From Thoreauomyces humboldtii (lineage: Eukaryota; Chytridiomycota; Chytridiomycetes; Spizellomycetales; Powellomycetaceae): a stretch of DNA of 25,051 bases. How positions within the stretch are numbered: the stretch's first letter is position 1; each line of letters begins with the position of its first letter. A program made the position numbers and the translations under genes. The notes below the pieces were generated by a model. The model did no database searches and had not been told where the DNA came from. It saw only the letters and a program-made list of their open reading frames with translations. The DNA lies in NCBI GenBank assembly GCA_027596035.1, contig JADGJA010000299.1, positions 1 through 25,051 of the forward strand, in the 5' to 3' direction. Below are positions 11,511-22,141 of the stretch, piece after piece.

Positions 11511-11754
11511 GCTGCTGCTGGGAGAAGGACGGGTGTGTGGATCTCGCTTGACGAAGAACGACATGTGTTTGGTCGTGAACAGAATGGGACAGAAAGGGTA
11601 CCAACCCTTCGGTACCCGGTATCCCGCTTCCCGGCGTATGGTAGGTATGCTCTTAGAGAATTCGCCAGAGCCTTTTGCCCTTCCGGTCATGTCGCTTGCT
11701 TTGGCTCAAGTCAATCATACTTTCCATACAGTGTATCTGAGCTCAAGTACAGGA
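11511..11754. promoter_or_regulatory. Divergent promoter with a GGGTACC inverted repeat
   Basis: This is the region between the mitoribosomal protein start and the Zn2Cys6-like gene start. It contains a perfect inverted repeat, GGGTACC at 11596-11602 and GGTACCC at 11611-11617, with an 8-nt spacer. Several CGG/CCG triplets lie at 11609-11634. Zn2Cys6 regulators typically bind paired CGG triplets; any link to the neighbouring gene is speculation. If the ribosomal gene starts at 11564, its first codons overlap the proximal part. Confidence 0.35.
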
Positions 11755-12737
11755 ATGCCCACCGATCATCAGTTCAACGCAACGAGCCGGGAGACATGCG
11801 ACCGCTGCCGTGGTATCCTCAATGGCTCCGCTCGACGCACCTCCGGCCGGTGCGTTGGGGGCCACCCTTGCCAACCCTGCATCACTGCGAACTTTCCTTG
11901 CCATTATTCTGAGCGCGTCGATGCGAGCGATCAAGCCGGCGGTCGATCTTGGCTGGATGCCCAACTCCCCGCCCGAGTCGCCCCTATCGTCGCGAACCCA
12001 TCGCGAAGGTACGCAGGCACCATCGGCGTGAACAACACTTACAAGAGAGCGGTCACGGCTCGTTTGGTGGAGGAGTGGGAGTCTTTGCCGATAGGACGAG
12101 GGGAGGCTGTACCTATCAGCACGCGTGCAAGGATTTATGAGGCTTCAGCGTCAAGAGGAGATGCATCCACCGATGAACGCTGTAGGCTTCCAGACTCCGT
12201 AAGACTTCTGGCCATCTTCATCAGACGTATGAGAGTGTTCTTGACGAGCCTTCGATCCGTTTCTTAAAGAGTCTTCTGGATGCAATACACCTTGCCGCTT
12301 CAGAAAAGTTCACGCTGGAAGGGGAGGATCGAGCCGATATGTCGCTCACTATGGATCGAACGGCTTTGACGGCGTTTGCGGTGTTGGCGCAAGAGTATAT
12401 AAGGAGTCTTTTGCCAGGAGCGAAAGGTACGAGTGGCTTGAGCAGCAATTGGAAATTGTAAATGTTGACATGAATTCCCTACGCTGTAGGCGTCGGTCTC
12501 ACAGAAGCCGAGTGCGCTGCTGCACCAACCTTTCATGACGTGGCCGGTATGCTGCCCGAACCTCGGAGTTCGCTTCTGAGCTTCAGTCAGGCTGATGCCG
12601 ATGCTTCTCTCCATCCCAAAGCAGTGGTAAAGCCTCCGATGGGTTCGAAGAATAAGCGGAAGCGTTTCGAGCTTGACCGGAACGCGGTCAGCGGTCTTGG
12701 TGAAACAAGCGGAAGCGACGCTGATTGCGATGCATGA
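11755..12737 (+). CDS. Unassigned protein with an atypical Zn2Cys6-like N-terminus
   Basis: Proposed exons: 11755-12008, 12106-12181, 12225-12426, 12490-12737; about 259 aa. Near residue 15 is ETCDRC, then CVGGHPCQPCITANFPCHYS. The second half is typical of fungal Zn(II)2Cys6 DNA-binding domains, but 14 residues separate the second and third Cys instead of about 6. The middle exons encode a helical segment (LYLSARVQGFMRLQ, YESVLDEPSIRFLKSLLDAI, TALTAFAVLAQEYIRSLLPG). The C-terminus has a basic cluster KNKRKRFE that could be a nuclear signal. I do not recognise the helical part. Exons 3-4 are well supported by coding potential and splice sites (GTACGA donor at 12427, CTGTAG acceptor). The join from exon 1 to exon 2 is weaker, and the start could be upstream in the same frame (for example 11689). 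A transcription factor role is only a suggestion. Confidence 0.4.
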
Positions 12738-13142
12738 ACGATCTGCAAGTGCTGCCCTTGTCCCTCGTCGTCCCGCTCCCGAGGCTGCGGGAATCAACGT
12801 TGACGAATCTAAGCGGCGTGAGCGGTGCCTTCTGAACAGAACCTGCAACCTCGGCCGAAAAGGAAGCTTGTAGTGAAGTGATACAGCGTAAAAGTCTTGC
12901 CAGATCACCGTTCGAATGGATGGGCTTCTTAGTATTCACCAATAACGACCGGAACGGTAAGGATGCGATACTCAGCTTTCTTTACGGCCATGATGCTAAT
13001 CCTGGCAAATTGTCCGTAGATGGGAAATAATCATTGAATTTTATAGTTCCTAACTCGGAACCTTCGGAGCGGTGTGCCGTGATTAGTATTACGGGAAATT
13101 TCTAACTCTCACTATTTGAGCTACGCCTCACTATCTGTACAA
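12738..13142. other. Convergent 3' intergenic region
   Basis: 405 bp between the stops of the Zn2Cys6-like gene (+) and PEX6 (-). It should hold both 3' untranslated regions. Several short open frames overlap here in all frames, but none shows a recognisable motif or a supported splice join. The base composition turns AT-richer at 13020-13140, as expected for 3' ends. Confidence 0.45.
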
Positions 13143-16100
13143 TCATGAACGCTTGGGGCTCGCCTCGATGGCGTCGTGGTACATGACCTCGGCACTGCTG
13201 TTGTCATCGTCAACATATTTTGCCTTTCCCTTTCCTTTGTCTCTTTTCTTCCCCACTCCTTTCTGCGTTGAGATTCCGGCATCACGTTCCTCGTTCCCTT
13301 TCCCTTTCCCTTTGTCCTTAGCGTTACCAGTCGGGCTATCCTCCACCGTCTCGAATTTCTTCCTAACCTCCTTGTACCTCTCCAATTCTGCAGGCCCGAC
13401 GCTTGGTATCAGTTCCTCAAGCGCCCTCAGGAAGTCCCCTTCCTCCACCATGACGAAGCTGTCCTCTTCGACCGCCATGTTCTCTAGATAGTACGGCGGG
13501 GTGATGACGTGGGGACGACCTTCGTGCGGTCCCGTTCGGTTGAGCTCCGCGATCTTGCGATCCACCACGTCGATGGTACGGATGATGGCTTTGAGCATGG
13601 CGTCCGAGCACAGGGCATAAAAGTCGGCTCCGGTGTAGTTGAAAGGACAGGACTCGGCGATGGTTCGGAGCGAAAGCGAAGGGTGAAGACGGAACCTGCA
13701 AGAAGAAGAATATGGACATCAGACATGATCTCTCACTTCAATCACGTCAATCAGTGGTTCTCCGGTCGTTACTTTCGAGTCAAAGCTTCGAGGATATTAA
13801 GTTGAGCATCGTGAGTCTCACTGACACCGAGGTATAAAAGCTTGTCGAATCTATGTAGTATGAGACATGATAAGAATTGCGCCTGTTCTAGTGGCATGAT
13901 TGATGCCAATGCAAGGACGAAAGCTCACCTTCCCGGTCTCAACAGCGCCGGGTCCAGCAGGTCGGGTCGATTGGTGGCTCCAATGACGAACACGTCGGAA
14001 CCGCCACCCATCCCATCGATTTCTGCAAGTAACTGACTGACGATCCTATCCATCACACCACCGCTATCGCCCTTTTCGCCTCTTTTCGGCGCGACCGAGT
14101 CCAGTTCGTCGAAGAAAACCACGCAGGGCCTGGCGTCCCTAGCCCTCTGGAACACTTTGCGAACGTTGGCTTCGGACTCGCCGATGTACATGTTGAGGAG
14201 CTCGGGTCCCTTGACCGACATGAAGTTAAGGGCAAAGTTCGTTGCGACGGCTTTGGCGACGAGCGTCTTGCCGGTGCCAGGGGGCCCGTAAAGAAGGATC
14301 CCCGACCGCTTTTTCATCCCGCTCGAGAATAGTTCCGGGTGCTCGAGGGGCAGCTGGATAGTGTCGTATATATTGTCTTTGACGTGTGATAGACCGCCGA
14401 CATCGTCCCACTTGACGTTAGGAATCTTCGGTGCCCCGATGGAATCAGAGTGCGACGACCGCACGAGATCCAGGGCGTTGGCAAAATCGTCAGACGTCAC
14501 TGGCACGCAAGCTTCCAAAAGGTCCCGCTCCGAAACTCTCTGGCCAGATGTCTCACTTGCGTAGGAGACAGGTCAGCGATCATGTAATGAATGTGAGGGC
14601 GGAAACTACTCACAGTTCTCGCCGAACTCTTGTGGTAGCGACATGAGCTGCACGTGCCACAACGTCTACGAGGTCTACCGCTACTAACGCAGCGGTTTGC
14701 ATGGCTAGAGTGCTGAGGTTAACTTCCAGCGAAAGAGGCATTGACTGCGTGAGACTTTTTAAGACGTGAAGTCGCGCTACTTCTGATGGACTCTGATATA
14801 CCGAGGAATAAGAATCTGCGAGCTGTTGATAAGCGGTGGCTCCTAACGCCAGCATACCTCCACTTGGTACTGATGGCGAAACAAGCCCTGCACCTCCTCA
14901 GGGACCTTGTCGATGTCGGCTGTTGTAGCGGCCACAAATACCATTTGACCATGCTTGCGGAAAGACTCGGCGATGCTGTGCATTCCTCGGGAAAGCATAC
15001 CGGCGGCAATAGGGCCTAGCGAATCTCGATCAGTAACTAGCTCAGTTTACGACAACTTCGTTCATTACCTCCGTTCTGATCTGGAGATGCACCTGAGCCT
15101 GATTTGATCAGTGCGTCGATGTGTCGGAGCACAAGAACACATGGTGCCATCGCGGCAGCCTTATCAAAGTGTACGCTAAGAAACGCCTCGGTTTTTGCGT
15201 CCGTATCGCTAACAACGTCGTATATATTGACCTAACACGTGAAGGACACTGTTCAGCAGGAGAAGACCCGGAGACAAAAGCATCAATCAGGGTCTCTTTA
15301 CCTCGATGAAGTGCACGCCGAGTTTCTTGCTCACCGCGTGCACGATAGATCTTTTTCCTGCGCCGCGTGGACCGTGAAAGAGCATATTGCAGCTCAAGCC
15401 CAGGGCAGCAGAGATTGGATGAAGGCACGTGGACATCAAGGCGGTGACTTCGCTCTCGGTACCAGTAGGCCTTGCCGGTGAAGTGAAGCCTGAAAAAATG
15501 GACATTCAAATGCGGTTAAAGGAAAGTGATGATTTCAGTATTGCCACGATTAGCGCACGTGTAACTGAGTAGTCCTGCTGCCCTGGTGGTACGCGAGAGT
15601 TCACCACTCCGGTCTGAAGAATCATAGTCGCTGTCGGATCAACGTACGATTGTACATCTCGTAACTCTTTGTCGCTTGGCTGCGCGGTAGCGGCCAGCCT
15701 GATGCCGGTCACCTTGAAGTAAGCAAGCCTGTGACTCTCGCTATTCCCTGATAGCTGACTACTGCCAGCTGAGTTATGCGCCATTGAATTTGCACGTCCT
15801 TGAATTGCCTTACCATAAATCGTCTTCCCACTCATCCTGATCGTCGCCGGTTGAGATGGCTCTCTTTAAGCGAGCACGTTCTTCTGCAAAGTGAGTTTAC
15901 ATCAGCTTCATCCAGTCAAGGAAAAAAAGGTACTACAACCCGTTTACCGTCAACCAAAACGGGAATGATGTCGCCCTTAAATACCACCCGCCGCTTTGCC
16001 TCGAACCAAGCCTTCAGTTGACTCAAGGACTCGTCGAGAAGTTTTTTGTCGTTTGTGAGTGGGCCCGCCACGCGCGCGATCGTGATCTCGCTTGCCATCG

Positions 16101-17584
16101 GCAGTTTTGCTGGCTCGTATATAGTAGCAACGGGGGTGACCCGAAGGGTATCCCCAGCAGACGCGCCCACATTGAACATCAGTGCCGGAGCCATGAAAAC
16201 CGGAACAGCGTGGATGGCGCTAAAGCTGCTGATCAGAAACGTGGTTTACGGGAGGATAAACTGCGAATACATACCCTGGATCTGACCGTCTTGACTCCCA
16301 ACCGTACAATCGGCATATCCTCCTGGAGTCCCCAAAAGTCACCGAGACCTAGCACGACGGCATGCATCAGCAAATCAACTGGAGACGTGCGCGCAGAATG
16401 TTGTGGCCGTACCATGCATCCACTGAAAAGTCCCATCCTTACGAGTACGGAATACGCAACCCATAAAGCGAGGTCAATATCCTCACCAGGCGCAGGTTTC
16501 GGATAGACCAGATGCTCAGGCACTGGATGGCAGAGAGCGGTAGCAATGGCAGTAAATGAGGGGACCTTGGCAAGCTCTTCAAAGTCTTCCGTCTGAAGAT
16601 TTGACGAGAACGCAGGTACAAGGTCAAGCGGCCCGTTCCCCAACGATCCAGCATATGTAACATCGTCAAGCAGGTCATTGATGTGAATCTCAGTGTCGCT
16701 AGAGACTCCGAACGATGGTAAGGCAGCTCCCACTTCGCATTCTGTAAAGACGACCCGGGTATGTCTGGCAACGGTTCCTTGCAAAACTGGCGAGGCCGAC
16801 ATGACACGGAAGGAAAGCTCCCCATGCTCGCAAGACAAGTGAACCCGCGAGCCTTGGCTTATGATGCTAACTCTAGCGGCAAGCATGCTCTGTACGTCTT
16901 TTCCGTCTAAGAAAGCAGGGATGAGGATTTCAGGCTTAAGCAACACTCTGAGGCTTCCTTGCCTTGTAGAGAAACAGAATAGCTGTGGTCGTCGAGTGCC
17001 TCCAGTATCACTTCTCCCAGTTCCACAAATCCGCAGGAAGAAGCTTCTAGAGTAATCACATCGTCCGTGCTGGCCACCTGTAGTCCGTGGAGTTCGAAGA
17101 AGGCGGGGTGGAGCAAAGCGCTTATGCTTGAGCTCTGAAAGGACATGAGCAGTGGTGTCAGCGGGACTCTAGATAAACCCAGGCGACGAGGAAACAACCT
17201 CCAATGTCATGGGAGTACGCTGAGCATAAAGAAGGAGCTCCCGCTGGCCAGATAAGGACATATCCTCGGGTTCCCCAAAGCAGGCACGAGAACTTTGACT
17301 TGCATATCGTAGGTTCGCGAGGACGAAAACACGATGGGGAGCTACGATGCAGGATCATGCGAACAGGCTTCAGGATATAGCATATGTGGAAAAGTCTTCA
17401 TTCTGCAGTGAGGGAGGGCCCTACCGTCGGGAGCGAGACCAGGAGCAAACTTTGCGCCAGACCGAATAAGCTTCTCCCAAAGCTGCTTTGAGACGTGCAA
17501 GCAGCTAGGGTCGAGGAGATCCGAAGCGCAGAGAGTCACCTTCTCATGGATGACGGCGGCAGCATCGTAAGAAGCAAGTCCCAT
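13143..17584 (-). CDS. PEX6: PEX6, peroxisomal AAA+ ATPase
   Basis: Exons (minus): 17584-17425, 17341-17199, 17134-17012, 16934-16303, 16225-15948, 15883-15814, 15740-15559, 15489-15302, 15231-15069, 15015-14858, 14792-14614, 14555-13929, 13850-13773, 13695-13143; about 1177 aa. With PEX1 it forms the motor that extracts the PEX5 receptor from the peroxisome membrane. D1 (near residue 565) has a degenerate Walker A ([10 protein letters not shown]) and no Walker B acid pair. D2 (near 850) is canonical: [35 protein letters not shown], preceded by [16 protein letters not shown] and followed by [18 protein letters not shown], a PEX6 signature. The last ~60 residues are a Lys/Gly-rich extension. 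Weak points: the true start (17584 is a minimal choice), the join 17012/16934, where the frame changes, and the join 16303/16225, which needs a poor GTTGGG donor. Confidence 0.93.
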
Positions 17585-17842
17585 TGCAAGTCGTTTCGAC
17601 GAACGCCATGCTAACATCCTCCGCCCCAGGGAGAACGCGGACGGGAACAGATGAGCGTGGGGCACAGTCATCCGAAATGAGCTGTGCCACCGTCGAGGTT
17701 TGTTCGACTTCGACAGGTCCACTGGGATTCCCAAGACTGGACCATCCCGAGTCCCCAGACTGTCTGTCTCATGCGATGATATCAATGAGTGTTGACGAGT
17801 CCAGAACAGTATAATCAATTACGCCCTTCGACCTCGAATCTT

Positions 17843-20800
17843 TCAAAGCGCTCCACTGACGAGCATGGATGAGGACGCCAGAGGCTTTTCGGCTACCATG
17901 CCTAGCACACTTTCTACGAACTCGCTCTTGGTGAAGCGATCAGGAAATATGCCCCGGTACTCTGGGTCGTTCAGTAGCAGGCTCTGCATGGCTTCGTCAA
18001 AATCAGCCGCTGACAGTGTTTCACCTGGAACAGCAGGAGACAAGTGATAACCATGATTAGGCGGAAGCTCGTGATATGCTCCAAGCAAACAAAACATACC
18101 GTATTGCTGCAACAAAGCGACAAGTCCCTCTCGACCCACATCGTCCCCATCACCTGTGGTCTCTCCGGCGGCCATGGCACCAGCAACCCCGGGTTCCATC
18201 CTCCTTGCATTACCGAGCGCGGCAAAAATCTCGTTTTGCGTGTAGTCTTGAAGCGGCCGATGATTCACGTACACTGGAGTGCAGGCAGTCGACATGAGAA
18301 CCAATAACTCCAGATTGACGGGCGGTCCAAAACGCTTACATCTGACGAGCTCCTCGAAACCAACTTCACTTCTCAGCTCGGCGTCGGCGCCTTCAAACCA
18401 ACCAGCGTACCGAACCTCGTTGAGCATGTCGTCGGTCTCGGCTTGCGAAGGATAGTAGCCCATAGCTTGCATGATCAATGGCACTTGCTCCAGGGAAACC
18501 GTTTGTGTTATTTGTCGTGATGATGTCGTTTCTTCCCCTTGGCTGGAAGCTCTACGAATCAGCGAAAAGTCTTCGAGAGCATCACCGCGCCGAAACCAAC
18601 CTTCTCAGTTGTGCATAGTAGAAGTAATCCTCCATCTCCCTGACAAATGCCTCTCGGGCCTCCCGGTTGGCGCCAGTATGTAACAGGTCCAACCAAGGAC
18701 TGATAGCCTTACGGGGAGGCTTGATAGGAGGTGGTGTCACATAGTTTGTGTCGATGTTCCATAGGTTGACCACGCCATCCGTCCTTCCCAGGGTCAGCAG
18801 CATCTTCCCGTCAGGGGTAGCACGCAAAGCAGCGATGTCGCTCGGATGCGCGTACATTCCCATCCCCGCGTGCGGATTGCCATCCAGGGGAAGCGCGATG
18901 AGACCGACCACTCGAGATGCCGTTGCATAGGCTAGGAACCGTGGCGCGTCGGGGGCTGAATCGGACACGGGAATGAATTCGAGATGCCGAATCGTGCCGC
19001 CGTATGCGGGAGCGACGACTGTGCGACGGCACATTCCTGTTTCGGCGTTGTAGAGGCGGAACTTGGAACCGCTTGTCGAAGTAAGCAAGTAGTACTGTGG
19101 AGCATCGTGTGGTCCACGAAGCGGGGGCGATGGGTGAAGGGTGGCTGACTCTGGCCGATTGGTCTGCTCGATGCGCATTTTGGACTATCAAAGTACGGTC
19201 AGTAAAATGGATCCACTTCAGCGATGAAGTCGACACCCACATGGACAGCAATTCCAGTTGTGATACTTGAGCCAGCAAGATCGTACTCGACCATATGGCG
19301 ATCGGCTGACACGGAGATCAGTCGCGAGACGGTTTGTTCCGGTGGTGGCGGTACGAAGAGTAGTCCTAGAATGCACAGTCAGTGAAAGCCGTGGTGGATT
19401 CTCAATGCACGAACGTCATCTACTCACCGACAATCTCCAAGTAATGTGCCCGGGATCTGCCAACAAATCCCCACTCCTTGCCGTTGTGTTCGAATACTCC
19501 GACGCCCGACAAGGCATCCGTCACGGCCATCCATCTCCCACGGGGATCGAAAACAATACGCAAGATGGCGCTCTTGGCGACGGCGTACCCGGGAAGACCC
19601 GCACGATGTGATGCCGGGCTACGCTGCGGGAAGTCCAAGAGAGTCGACGGGTCGACTATCCGCACCGTGCCGTTGGTGAAGCCGATAGCTGTCCGATACG
19701 TATAGTCAGATGGCAGCAAAAGCTTCAGAAACTTTTGCGGTTAGATTCGTACCCAACCAGGTCCCAGTCGGATCGCAAGCCATGCACTGGACGCTTAAAG
19801 GCTCAGGCTCAGGTTGCCGTATGCCGTCACGGGTTTCCTCGTGCGGTTCATCAAATTTACGTGCATGAATCGGTCGTTTGGTATGGTAGTCAGTTATGTG
19901 CACCCAGCCTTTTTCAGGGACAATCAGTGGAGAGCTACAAACAGGCTAAGCGGGCAAGTCACGGGGCTCCTTCTCACCTGTGTCTCCGCCGATGGTAAAC
20001 TGCGGTTTTGATGGATGGACGATCAACGCCTGCATCTCTCCGAATGCTCCCTCCATCAGGGTGCTGATATTTGGGTTCTGAACTCTTGATATCAGTTTAC
20101 GATTCATCCAAGATTCGATTTGCCGCACTTACCCCCGCTGCTCCAACTGCACCAACACCTGGCTTTGCCAACTTCAAGATTCGAGAGTGTCGAGTGGAAA
20201 TCAGAAGGTCCGGCAGATCCGTGGGATCAATGTCTGACCCTATCACCGATGCTGTGGTGGTTACATTGCCAGATCCGTCAATCGTGGTAGGAAATTCAAG
20301 GGGACGGGTAAGAGTGGTGGAGATGGACGCAATGGGACCACTTCGGAGACGTTCGAACCACACGATCAATCGAAACTACTATTTGTGGTTAGAAAGTTCT
20401 TCAAGCAGTTTGCGGAGACTTGAGGGTCAGAGCTCATGTACCTGTAGGTCATATACTCGCACAAACCCATCTTCTCCCCCAGTGACGAGATACTTGTCTC
20501 CGATCACCGTCAGCATGTTGATCCCACCGGTGTGCAGTCTTCGGGAAGGTTAGGTGCGGGAAGGCTTGCAAGCTGTCGACAGTTCACGAAACTCACTTCA
20601 TGACTTTGACACCGGCTTTGCGGCCCTTTTCAAGCGTTTCACTCAGATTGAAAAGACTTCGATCTGTCCATACGACGATGTCGCCGTCGGCAGTTGCGGT
20701 CAAAGCCTGTCCAATGGTGTTATGGGGCGTGGTAGGAAGGAAAGTTGAGTGAGTATAACTTGTCGGGATATGCTTGAAATCTCTAAGGCACCATCAGTCA

Positions 20801-21867
20801 TGACACTCGTGATTCGATCAGCCAGTCTCCAACATGATGCTCTCACTTAGGATTCAGAGATGGCACGTATTGACCGATTTTGCCGTCTTCGCTCCAGGTA
20901 TAAAAGTTGATAGCCTTGCTACTGGTGGTTAGCATCTCGTAAGGGTCGGCAGGATTTATCATAAGAGATGTCTGGTTCGGAATAGTCCAATGGGTAAACA
21001 GAGCATGCCAAAGAAATCTTTAGGAAGTTCGCCTCCGTACCTGGAGTTCTCCTTCGACAACAGCGCTGGCGATAGGTTCATCCTCTTCAGTGCTCCAGTC
21101 CCATACGGCGATGGTTTGCGGGGTATCTGATACGCGTCTCTTAGTATGATAGCTCAACAGCCAGTGTTCTCATCAAAGTTGGGGTTTGACGATACCTGCT
21201 CCCAATGAGACCAGATATCTTGAATCTCTCGTAAATGCGACAGCCACGACACCGGATCCTCCGTGAGGGTCAAAGATGGTGCGGATGGGCAACGCTTCGA
21301 TGGGAGCAACGCCATCGAGCTCCTTTTCGGCTGAAGTATCCCAGACAATGAGGAGCGGATCGTACCCTCTGTCAGCAGTCACTAGAAAGCGCTTGTTATG
21401 CGAGGTGGTCACAGCTGTGATTTGATTGCACTTGAGACAGCGTGGGTGCCAGTATCAGAATCAGCATTTATAAACAAGTCAAAGTCTGCTTGAGCTTACA
21501 TGTCCCAACATAGATTGCTGAGTTCCTGCCACATGATCATATATGACTCCGGTATGGGCGGATGTGTAGAAGATGGTCTGTCGATGTATGGAGCCGGTGT
21601 TAGGCTCCCCGAGAAAGTTTGTACTACCAAGATGATGCAAACCTTCTCGTCAAGGGCATGTATTCCGCCCACGATGCCAGTGTTTACGCCGAACGTCCAT
21701 GCCAATTTCTGTCGAGGAAAGATGAGCACCCTCGACCGCTGCGACCCCATGTCCCATGGTCAATACTCCGTCATACGTACAATAGCCTCAGTAGCACGAT
21801 TCTCCTTTGCCTGCGGTTGCGGTCCTGCATCGTTGGACTTTGGATCAGAAAGCATCCTGTCAGCCAT
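17843..21867 (-). CDS. CFAP251: CFAP251 (WDR66), cilia- and flagella-associated WD40 protein
   Basis: Seventeen exons (minus): 21867-21781, 21708-21643, 21577-21500, 21430-21196, 21126-21041, 20971-20847, 20782-20597, 20538-20442, 20375-20133, 20077-19978, 19908-19753, 19688-19428, 19365-19241, 19184-18601, 18542-18340, 18273-18100, 18024-17843. The total is 995 aa with every phase closing. WD40 blades run from LAWTFGVNTGIVGGI through LVTGGEDGFVRVYDLQ, NISTLMEGAFGEMQALIVHP and VGVFEHNGKEWGFVGRS to TDGVVNLWNID. The C-terminal part is the EF-hand-like region of the family (MEDYFYYAQLRSQGEETT, LIMQAMGYYPSQAETDDM, LVRLYVNHRP). In Chlamydomonas and mammals it sits in the calmodulin- and spoke-associated complex at the base of radial spoke 3. 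The N-terminus is short (~29 residues) and lacks the long Glu-rich extension of the human protein. The intron at 18274-18339 is a multiple of three and easily missed. Confidence 0.94.
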
Positions 21868-22141
21868 GTGTTATAGCTTGGAAAGTTTGCGGTAGCTCTT
21901 TTTCGTCAGCTCTTCGAGACAGAGAGCAGACAGACGAGAGAGAGAGAGAGAGAGCGAGAGAAGAGAGCAAATGGAGAGCAAATGGAGACGCGTTGTCCGA
22001 AAAAGGGAGAGAGTCCGAAAAGGCAGAGAGCAAACCTTTCGACAGATTCCGTAATCTCTTTTCACATCCCGTCTCACATCAACGTGAAGACTGGGCTGCA
22101 GCACGGGCCAACACCTCCAAGGCTACGAGTCTCAGATCGTG
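21868..22141. promoter_or_regulatory. Bidirectional promoter shared by CFAP251 and AK8
   Basis: 274 bp separate the two diverging start codons. The AK8-proximal side has a GA microsatellite (21936-21953, then GCGAGAG), a direct repeat GAGAGCAAATG twice in tandem (about 21964-21985) and a second pair, GTCCGAAAA (about 21994 and 22011). Both genes encode axonemal proteins. ATGs inside the GAGAGCAAATG repeats would start a short upstream open frame if the AK8 transcript begins before them. I see no convincing RFX/X-box palindrome. Confidence 0.5.
21936..21953. repeat. GA dinucleotide microsatellite
   Basis: An uninterrupted run of about nine GA units within a longer purine-rich stretch in the CFAP251/AK8 intergenic region. 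Slippage-prone; otherwise of unknown effect. Confidence 0.85.

Noticed and set aside
11341..11754. N-terminal part of a 308-codon plus-strand open frame
   Set aside because: It is antisense to the mitoribosomal protein exons, which show a family signature and phase-correct introns on the minus strand. Only the part after 11755 is kept.
12300..12908. 202-codon minus-strand open frame
   Set aside because: Arg-rich, with no motif, and antisense to the well-spliced exons 3-4 of the Zn2Cys6-like gene.
12820..13032. Possible extra 3' exon of the Zn2Cys6-like gene
   Set aside because: A ~65-codon frame is open here, but there is no supported splice join and no recognisable feature.
13240..13320. 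Tandem TTTCCC array considered as a CRISPR or telomere-like repeat
   Set aside because: It is the coding sequence of the Lys/Gly-rich PEX6 tail; there are no spacers and no uniform telomere unit.
18274..18339. In-frame insert in the CFAP251 C-terminal region
   Set aside because: It looked like an extra 22-residue insertion, but it has a GTAAGC donor and a CTCCAG acceptor. Removing it restores the family segment LVRLYVNHRP, so it is an intron.
21868..22141. RFX X-box for ciliary regulation
   Set aside because: No RYYNCC-N1-3-RGNAAC-like palindrome is visible on either strand.
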